Source: Rodentolepis nana
Lineage: Eukaryota; Platyhelminthes; Cestoda; Cyclophyllidea; Hymenolepididae
Assembly (NCBI GenBank): GCA_900617975.1
Contig: UZAE01001091.1
Coordinates: 1 to 15,258 of the forward strand
Reading direction: 5' to 3'
Length of the DNA stretch: 15,258 nucleotides
Position 1 is the stretch's first letter. Each line of letters opens with the position of its first letter. Below the pieces are notes generated by a model that was given only the letters and a program-made list of their open reading frames with translations, had not been told where the DNA came from and made no database searches. The position numbers were made by a program, and so were the translations under genes. Shown here one piece after another: positions 7,508 to 15,258 of the stretch.

Positions 7508-7666
7508 TGCGTTACTTACGCAAGCCGGATAGAGATGTTCGGCTCGGAATGGTAATCAAGACATTTCGAGAGCGTATTCTTTGCACTTGGCCTGCCCGAA
7601 AATTACGGGCGGCCGTCTGTACGATTAATTAGATTTCTGCTTTCCTGTCACTTGCCCGCAAAGCAG
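7508..7666. other. GC-rich structured island, possible ncRNA or regulatory element
   Basis: The segment is clearly GC-richer than its surroundings and holds four consecutive inverted repeats: TGCGT/ACGCA (7508-7522), AGCCG/CGGCT (7523-7544), a 9-bp stem GGCC-(T)-GCCCG/CGGGC-GGCC with one bulged T and a 7-nt loop (7589-7614), and CTGCTTT/AAAGCAG (7637-7666). A homeodomain-like ATTAATTAG lies between the last two. One plus-strand frame is open for about 50 codons (residues include RYLRKPDRDVRLG) and ends at the TAG of ATTAATTAG. A short exon is therefore an alternative, though no clean splice sites flank it. Confidence 0.35.
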
Positions 7667-8438
7667 TTTAATCAAGCACGCCCTGGGTATGGTGAAAATT
7701 ACGTTGACCGTTTTTTTAAATTGGCCTTTGAAGATAGATGCTGTTGTATTTCTTAAGTCTTGAAGTATATCAAAAGGAGATGTACTTAGATTTATAGATT
7801 TGAATAATTTTAAAGGTTGGAAATTCGTAGATGCTGAAGGGTGTCAGGTAGTCTATTTTAGGAAAGAGTAAATTTAATATTTTTGGCAACACTTGTCTTC
7901 CTGGTTCACTCTATTTCTGGTTCACATTCGGACTTGGAGTTGGTCTAGATGAGCGAGGGAACAAGACGGAGTCGATTAATGAAAACTACTCTTACCAGAT
8001 AGGAGTTTTTCAAAGTTGCTTTTATACTCTGGTCCTCGTGGTTTATTCACCACTCCTACCTGACCTGAATTCCTATAATAGGGAAATTAGCGTACGCATG
8101 TCCTCACATTAGGCATTGTCGTTAAATTGCATTGAATTAATGAGTTCATTAAACTTGTAAAATAGTAATGGAGGCTTTAAGATCAACCCCTCTTTAACCT
8201 GTCCACTATCCTTGTTTTTCTCCTATTTGATTTTAAGTTATACTCATTTTTTGCCATTGAAAGAGCTATATCTATTTACTATATTACTTTGGAGCATTTG
8301 ATAGAGACTTTAAAGACCGATAATAAGCTATAGTCGATTGCTTTCCACCAGGACTGCACATTTTCATATCAGATCTCAAAGGATACTGGAAAAAGCGTTT
8401 AACTTCTCTTTCACTTCATTTTACTGATAAACTCCAAC

Positions 8439-8458
8439 TATATATATATATATATATA
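8439..8458. repeat. (TA)10 microsatellite
   Basis: Ten uninterrupted TA units, a simple repeat without visible function. Confidence 0.9.
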
Positions 8459-8654
8459 CTTTAATTCATATCGAGTCGCAAAAGCTATTTGACAATTTGT
8501 ATAAAATTATCGAATTATTTGGAAAAAATGAAACACCGTTTCAGATTACCAGGTAAAGACATACCTTTAACTGTGATATAACGGGTGTGGAACACAATTT
8601 TAACATGGCAAAAGCAGAGAAGTGCATTGTGTCTCAGAGCAAACGAGGTGGCGA

Positions 8655-8674
8655 TTTCAGAGACCTCTCTGAAA
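8655..8674. other. Near-perfect palindrome, 9-bp arms
   Basis: TTTCAGAGA at 8655-8663 is the exact reverse complement of TCTCTGAAA at 8666-8674, separated by CC. It may be a dimeric protein-binding site or a chance inverted repeat. No adjacent gene gives it a role. Confidence 0.35.
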
Positions 8675-9692
8675 CCCATTAGCAAAGTTATTACATGGTT
8701 ATCATATCGGAAAATGTATATAATGACTAAGCTTTATGTTAACATGGAACAAAAACACAACTCAAAATATAGCCTTAACGGACGGCCTGACAGTCACAAC
8801 ACTAAGGACAGGTAAAGACCTATATGGATCCCTAATATAACATCACATGAATAAAACGAATTTCACATCATATAGATTTGAGGTAGCTTAGCTAATTCAC
8901 GAAACCATTTCGAAACGAGAGAACCTGATATAGAGATTGCTGAGTATAAGTAAAGGCTTATTAGTGTAGCAATCCATTACAAACGTTAATATCACTTCAA
9001 TAAATCTCCTGTGAGTAAAAGATAAGCCTTTTGAATAATAGCGACCTAGATTTTTATTATAAAAATTTCATAGAAGCATAACGCATTTTCAGTAAACTAG
9101 TTAATAATAAACTGATATTTTTATTGTTTTCAATCGTACAAAACATGTATGAATGAAGCATATGATAACAGTGAAAAATTAAATGAACGAAAAATTTTCT
9201 CAGTGCTTTCAAAAAAATCGTAATAGTAGTAGAATTATTTCATTTCGCTAAAGTAGACTGAATACAGGAATAACTTGGATTTAAAAACAAAGTTTATTCA
9301 AGTTTGAACTGGTTATAAAAAATTATAACAGTGGAAATCATGTATTTATTATTTGGTCAGACATTTCATTATGTGATTTCAAACTATTTCATGCTGCGAG
9401 TCTCATAGTTTAATCACGTCAATTTTAATATGTAATGTTGCTCTTATATATCGATAAAATTGTTTTTTCACTGACTTATTGTTTCAGGGTGATGTATTAC
9501 AAAAATTATCAACAGGTGGGTAAGTGGGATATCAGCCGAATATCCTAAAAGGGAAACGCAAATTTAAACTGCAAATTATAAGTACTTTGATATAATATTT
9601 GTAACGAAAACTGTATGCGTGCAATTAGCATGATAACAACGATTTTATTCCGAAGATCTTAAAGGACGATATCTGTTTAAAAGCCGAATTTA

Positions 9693-10122
9693 ATTTGCAT
9701 TAAAATGTAGCAAATGCAACGTGATGATATTGTTACTATCTACTGAAAGCTTCGCGATAAATCACATTTAAGTAATTATTTGCATAGAGTAACCATTGAA
9801 AAGCGAAAGATACCGCAAATTTTGCAGTAAATTTCATTTACAGTACTTTATCTAAAGCTTCTAATAATAATAATTGTGTGCCTATATCGCTTATAAATTT
9901 AATTAATTTAATAAAAGCCCAAAATTAATAAAATTATTAAGATTCTAAGTCCAAGAGATTGTTTGTTTTGTTTCATCAATTTCACAGGTTTTTCAAAAAT
10001 AACCGCTTGAAGTGACGGCAAAGTTGTTTTTTGTCGAGGGATTGGTGCGTCTCGCTTTGTCCTAATTGTGTTTTATCAGACTCTGATTTATGTCTTGATA
10101 TTTCATTGTCAATTATTTGCAT
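9693..10122. promoter_or_regulatory. Octamer (ATTTGCAT) cluster upstream of HP1
   Basis: Three perfect octamers, the POU-domain binding word, lie at 9693-9700, 9778-9785 and 10115-10122, all as ATTTGCAT on the plus strand and each next to TAAT/AATT. The last two share the longer context AATTATTTGCATA. The nearest coding start lies 98 bp beyond the last site. Known POU factors bind this word in other animals; that they act here is inference. AT-rich DNA raises the chance rate, but three in 430 bases is more than I would expect. Confidence 0.4.
10041..10045 (-). promoter_or_regulatory. Inverted CCAAT box in the probable HP1 promoter
   Basis: ATTGG (CCAAT on the minus strand) sits in a locally GC-richer stretch, GTCGAGGGATTGGTGCGTC, about 175 bp before the start codon. 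CCAAT boxes are common in promoters of broadly expressed genes. No TATA box is evident. Confidence 0.3.
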
Positions 10123-10202
10123 ATAGTCATATTTGTTGCAAAGCGTTCTTTGATCTTAAAGTCATTTGTAGTCTTCATGATTATATAATTTTTTATCTTT
10201 AT

Positions 10203-10217
10203 TTAGTTTTTTTGTAG
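10203..10217 (+). promoter_or_regulatory. Splice acceptor two bases before the HP1 start codon
   Basis: A pyrimidine tract (TTTAG, then seven T) ends in GTAG at 10214-10217, followed by CA and the ATG at 10220. An acceptor this close to the start codon means the 5' leader is supplied either by trans-spliced leader RNA, as known in many flatworm genes, or by an upstream noncoding exon (TTG/GTGCGT at about 10044 could be a donor). The sequence alone cannot separate the two. Confidence 0.5.
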
Positions 10218-10219
10218 CA

Positions 10220-11108
<889 letters not shown>

Positions 11109-11560
11109 AATCCTTCTCTTCCCATTCCTTTTAAATCATTACTGTTTAAGCATTTATTATTCTAGATGACTGGCCCTTTCATCGTATCAATTCTCTTTCC
11201 GCCTTCTTTCTGTAACTATATTAACTGTACTCCCTTTGGGTGTTTTATACCCTTCCGACGTCATTACGAGCCGTGTACTGTAAGCATGTGTAATATCATT
11301 GATTTGTGTGTCAACGTTTTGGGAGAAAATTATGGCGGAGTATATTCTTGTGCCTTTTTCTATTTCAAGCACGTGTTTTGTACTCTCATTAAGGTTTAGA
11401 TTGTGTTTAGCTAACCGGTCCATTGCGAAATCTGATTCAGAAGTCGCAAGTTGCTGGTGCTCTTGGTTTCCGTTTCTGGGTGTGACAGGTCTTGCAATTC
11501 GAGGATGGTTGGCCCTTGGTGTTCCAGCCAAAATTGTATGGAATGTATTTTAGTTTTAAG
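11109..11560 (+). other. Probable HP1 3' untranslated region
   Basis: The sequence is less AT-rich than the DNA beyond about 11760. It shows no AATAAA close to the stop codon; the first good AATAAA downstream is at 11986-11991, about 880 bp away. Overlapping frames on both strands (11166-11399 and 11299-11553 plus, 11187-11531 minus) have no recognisable domain. The minus-strand frame of 114 codons is the longest, and I treat it as incidental. Confidence 0.4.
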
Positions 11561-13888
11561 TGAGCATGACCTGTTTTCCGTCCTGCCCATTTGTCAAGAG
11601 TCAACGGCGTTTAAAAGGTGAGAAGCGGGTCATTATCAGCCCTGAGTACACAAATGTTTCTTGACCATTGGGAATATGCGTGTATTCATAATTTGAATCC
11701 GGTTCCGGATCCTGTGCCAGGGTGCCTGTATTAGACTTCAGAAAGACTATTTTCAACCAGTACATATATTGTAACTAAAACTACTAACGGAGCCATTCTA
11801 AATCATCTCAACATCGCCTTCAATTGATAAGAGGTAATACCTCTATGCATCCAAGAATATAGTCAACGTATTTGGGATCAAAACACCTTTTAGCTCTTTA
11901 GCATAATAACCCAAATAAGAATATGAGCATCTAGGGGTTTTAATGGGACTTTCTTTTTGCATTAATTTGTTACTTAAAGTCAAAGAATAAAATTACCAAA
12001 TATGTTTATTAAGATTCAACGTCAATATATTTTGGATGATATGACGTAGCATTTAAGTATTAATTTACAAATATCGCAAAACTGCCTAAACCAACTACTA
12101 AAAGGCTTTTATTATCTAGATAAATTGTTTGAAATTCACGCAATGATTATAAAAAAGAAGGGAAGAAGTCTCATTTGCGATCAATTAAACTATACGAGGG
12201 AAGTGAATCTGACTCTAATAATTAAACGATTTCCACTTGAATAATTTGTATAAATGTGGAATATGGCAAGTATCGAAAGTGTGAGCAATCGTTCCGATTT
12301 TTAATGAGCCAATATGATGGTATAATATAGATAATAAATGATTAATTTAGTCTGATAGATTTTTCCTGAAATTTGAGTTGCGGTAAATGATCGAAAAGGG
12401 CAAACAAATCGCAATGGTTAAAGACTATTTTAATGTTGCATTGATATTAATACCTTTGAACTGACAATTCATCTCAAACCAAAATAAACTCAACGAGAGA
12501 ATTCTTATATACTAAAAAACTAACATTACTTTGACGTTTAAACTTATAATCGAAATAAATTTAATCAAACTTTACAGATGTAATTAAGCTGCTTCTTTAG
12601 AAAAGGGTTTAGTTTAGTCTCTAGAAGATCAAACGTCTTCAAACATAATTATCATCAAAAGAATGGAAATATATTTGGCCTAACCTTATTTTCTGGTGGT
12701 TTGTAAAATCTTATTCTCCACATTGCAACTTTGAAAATCAATACATTCTAAACTAAATTCGATTTGATCTAAGATGTTATTGCAATTTTAAAAATTCAGT
12801 ATTTATTATTTCGTCTTAGATGGGAATGAGAGACCTAATCTGATAGCAGAAACTATACGAACTTTTTACCAAAAGGACCTACGCTACATATATTCGAAAT
12901 AACTACCTTTTCTGAAATGCATGTTCGGTTGAACTGGATTCATTGTAAACATCAGAATTTGCAACATTACTGATGACCCGAACAGCAATTTTCTACCAAG
13001 TTCTAAATTGACAAATCATTACAAATTTCCCTGTTCTTAATGGTATCTGTACAAGTAGATTAATAAATAAACCTATATACATAGATATCTTAGATATGCA
13101 ATATTAATATCCTTCCTAATTGAAACTTGTAAATTCAAATTTTAAAAGTTTAAAGTATAGCTGTGGAAAAGAGGAGTATTTTTAACCTCATACTTTCAAG
13201 GTATTACAAGCAAGAGATTTTCAATGATCACCAAACAAGCAAGCGGACTTTAAAAAACTTGGACGAAGTGTTTGGTAATATTTAGATTATTTTGGAGAAG
13301 AAAATTGCTCTGAGTAATGCCAGGATGTTTGAATTAGGGGGAAATGGAATATCGATATTTAGTAACCTTTCAGGCGTGGAGGTTTATGTTCTTCAAACAG
13401 TATTTGTTATTGAGAATAGAATAAAGAATAAAAACAGAAGTAGAAAAGCTAGAATAGAAATTGAAATTCAAAGGGGCGAATGAGATTTTATAGTACTTTG
13501 AAGGAATATGTAGCATGTAAGTACTGAAGAGTATACGAAGAAGTGCTTACACTTGGGAAAAAGGAAAGCATAAAATCAATTGGACAACAAATCAGTTATT
13601 TAAATTCATTCGATATTGGTAACTTAAAAATTAATTAAAGAAAACTTCCTTTTTTAATCAGCATGAAAAGCATTATGAATTTACTTTTATCAATTTTGCT
13701 TTCATAATAGTATAAATAAAATTAAATTTTTAGTAAAATGTCGTTCAATCGAATCCTGTTTCTTAATTTAATTTTTTTATTTAACGTGTCCAATCGTTTA
13801 TAATTCACACTTTAAAAGTGTAACTGAAAATTTTTATGATAAGACCTCTTGTCTTGTTTAGAAGTGCTACCAAATATTTAACTGAGAG
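11561..13888. other. AT-rich intergenic DNA, no gene recognised
   Basis: ATCCGG-TT-CCGGAT, a short palindrome near 11697, and a possible polyadenylation signal AATAAA at 11986-11991 are the only features I can point to. A purine-rich tract runs about 13410-13490. The plus frame at 13292-13483 falls inside that tract and reflects its composition. No exon, tRNA or repeat family member is visible. Confidence 0.55.
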
Positions 13889-14174
13889 TGTGGGACACTT
13901 CATCACGGGCGCGCCCACTAGACTTAAGGTGCTGCCGTGCAACCTCGCACACGGATTGGTTGCAGAGAAGCACAGCCAATGACCAATAGAAATCCTGCTA
14001 CAGAACACTACTCAGAGATATTTCGCTATTAATGTTTACTCGAATTATGCCAGATTTATCTGATAATTTATCGTTTTGTCAAAAGCACAATTCGGTATCC
14101 TTTTCTAGTGAATAAACTTTTCAGTGATACGTCTCTTTCTTCTGAAGACTTAGTAATTAGGAGGATCTATCACA
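13889..14174 (+). mobile_element. Candidate LTR of a Ty3/gypsy-type element
   Basis: The segment begins TGTGGGACAC and ends ATCTATCACA, giving TGTG...CACA termini over 286 bp. It holds a GGGCGCGCCC palindrome at 13907-13916, three CCAAT words in 33 bases (ATTGG 13955, CCAAT 13976, CCAAT 13983) and AATAAA at 14111-14116, an order that fits U3-R-U5. It lies upstream of, and in the same orientation as, the pol relic at 14440. Against the call, no primer-binding site starting TGG directly follows, no second LTR is inside the window, and no flanking duplication can be tested. A promoter-like region of other origin is the alternative. Confidence 0.35.
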
Positions 14175-14439
14175 AAGGTTTCTGAGACTTAAGCCAGGCT
14201 TTACTAGCGTAGAAATCCGCTACAAGAGTGAACGCGGCTGTCTAGTTCTCACTTAACAGGGGCGGCTTTTTCCTCTGAACCAATTTTCTAAATATACCGC
14301 TTGACTTGACTTTGTATGACCTATTAATGGAGTAATTATAAGCTGAAATATTTCCTTTGGGTGCCTTGAAGTTGTTCATCACGTATGTCAACAGAATTAA
14401 GTATATACCTGAACAGAATTTGATTTACTTTGATACTTT
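14175..14439. other. Sequence between candidate LTR and pol relic
   Basis: I see no gag, protease or RT finger/palm motifs here. If the LTR call is right, this is leader sequence plus a large internal deletion. If it is wrong, this is ordinary intergenic DNA next to a 5'-truncated pol fragment. Confidence 0.4.
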
Positions 14440-15258
14440 TCTTTGACAGATTTAGCCCAGGTGGTTTGTCCTATTATGTCCTATCACGGCTCTGTAAAGT
14501 TTAACGCCCCAATCAGTAAAGAGTCTCCGTCGTTTCTTGGGGATTGTGAACTATTAGGAAAATTCATCCCCAACTGCGCTCAAGTACTCCAACCTCTCAC
14601 GGATCTGCTGAAAGGCAGCCCAAAACACTTCCGAATGACATCAGAGGCTGAGTCCGCGTCCACGGAAGTGAAACAACTGCTTTCCAGGGCGACTACCCTA
14701 AACCACCTCGACACTTCCAGCTAGACACGAATAGTGTTAAAGACAGATGCATCTCAAGTGGCCGTCGGAGCGGTTCTGCAACAGGTAGTTAGAGGCGAAA
14801 CCCAACCACTCTCCTTCTTCTCCAAGAAGCTCACCGCTACTGAGACCCGTTATAGCACATTCGGTAGAGAATTACTTGCCATCTACTTGGTGGTCGAACA
14901 CTTTCGTCATATATATTGGAAGGCCGTCAGTTTACAATATTTACCGACCACAAGACCCCAAATTTATGCCTTCCAGGCCAACTCAGATTACCACTCCCCC
15001 AGGGAAACTCGTCATTTGGATTTCGTCTTGCAATTCACAAATGATATTCGCCATATTGATGGCGCGAGCAACGTGGTTGCTGATGCAATGTCTCGCATGG
15101 AGTGGAACCAAATAGGGGCACCCTCTCTCGATTTGCAAATTCTGGCCACTGAACAAAAGTCGGATCAAGATTTCACCGAAATTACATCCAACCCTTCGTT
15201 ACGTTTCGAATGCTTACCCCTACCAGACTCCGATACACGAATCCATTTCGATGTTTTA
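14440..15258 (+). pseudogene. pol: Degraded Ty3/gypsy pol: RT thumb, RNase H, linker (partial)
   Basis: The order of motifs is that of Ty3/gypsy pol. First comes the RT thumb, with a FLG...KFIPN...LQPLTDLLKG arrangement at about 14530-14615. Then comes RNase H, with TDAS at 14743, the acidic FGRELLA at 14861-14881, TDHK at 14943 and the terminal DGASNVVADAMSRM near 15058-15099, so all the acidic positions are present. The RT catalytic YxDD part is missing upstream. Decay is visible: a TAG at 14722-14724 breaks the frame, an AT-run change near 14909-14917 shifts it by two bases, and a further base between 14955 and 14968 brings it back. After that the frame stays open to the window's edge, where integrase would be expected. 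The element is not functional as it stands. Confidence 0.88.

Larger units (their letters stand above)
7667..9690. other. AT-rich intergenic DNA, no gene recognised
   Basis: There is a (TA)10 microsatellite at 8439-8458 and a near-palindrome at 8655-8674. The plus-strand frame at 8585-8815 has no recognisable domain and looks incidental. I see no exon, RNA gene or repeat family member here. Confidence 0.55.

Noticed and set aside
11187..11531. 114-codon minus-strand frame opposite the HP1 3' region
   Set aside because: No recognisable motif. It sits in less AT-rich probable 3' UTR, where stop codons are rarer by chance. An antisense gene cannot be excluded but is unsupported.
11620..11665. 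Resemblance of GGCGTTT...TCATTATCAGCCCTGA to the SINE 3' end
   Set aside because: Only short scattered matches, without the CAAATGGCAGG tail side or any further body alignment.
13805..14008. 67-codon minus-strand frame over the GC-rich patch
   Set aside because: It crosses the candidate LTR and adjacent AT-rich DNA without any motif; the GC-rich patch explains the lack of stops.

Overview
The window looks like a compact, AT-rich invertebrate genome, most probably a parasitic flatworm and perhaps a tapeworm. That placement is an inference. It rests on the tiny introns (66 and 73 nt), the very short 5' leader with a splice acceptor just before the start codon (as in flatworm genes that receive a spliced leader), a Ty3/gypsy-type pol relic, and a high load of short retroposons. 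No host-specific marker gene is present. There is one confident cellular gene, one confident family of dispersed repeats and one degraded LTR-type retrotransposon.

Bases 1-6350 are a repeat-dense zone. Seven copies of one ~310-345 bp SINE-like element lie here. Five are on the minus strand (111-436, 2300-2631, 2948-3257, 3403-3725, 4417-4761) and two on the plus strand (about 4942-5270 and 5869-6180). Each ends in an A/T-rich simple tail, and five are bracketed by 11-14 bp direct repeats that differ from copy to copy. Those are the marks of separate target-primed insertions, not of one tandem array. Each copy carries an internal inverted repeat built on AGTTGACTTC, and most carry a CCACGTGG/GGTGCACC double palindrome at the head. 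The plus-strand copy at 5869-6180 sits between two halves of an older, diverged direct repeat.

Bases 6350-10200 hold no convincing gene. Within them, 7500-7670 is a GC-richer island with four consecutive stem-loops. Perfect POU-type octamers occur at 7060, 9693, 9778 and 10115, the last three just upstream of the gene.

Bases 10220-11108 encode a complete heterochromatin protein 1 (HP1/chromobox) of 249 residues in three exons. It has an N-terminal chromodomain with the full aromatic cage, a Ser/Thr- and charge-rich hinge with a basic patch, and a C-terminal chromoshadow domain with its dimer-interface residues. HP1 reads H3K9 methylation and silences transposons, so the repeat-rich left flank and retrotransposon-bearing right flank make a fitting setting, though that link is only contextual.

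Bases 11109-13888 hold the likely 3' UTR and then a long AT-rich stretch without a recognisable gene. Bases 13889-14174 may be an LTR (TG...CA ends, CCAAT cluster, AATAAA). Bases 14440-15258 are a degraded Ty3/gypsy pol fragment: RT thumb/connection, RNase H and the start of the linker to integrase. It has one in-frame stop and two compensating frameshifts and runs off the right edge.
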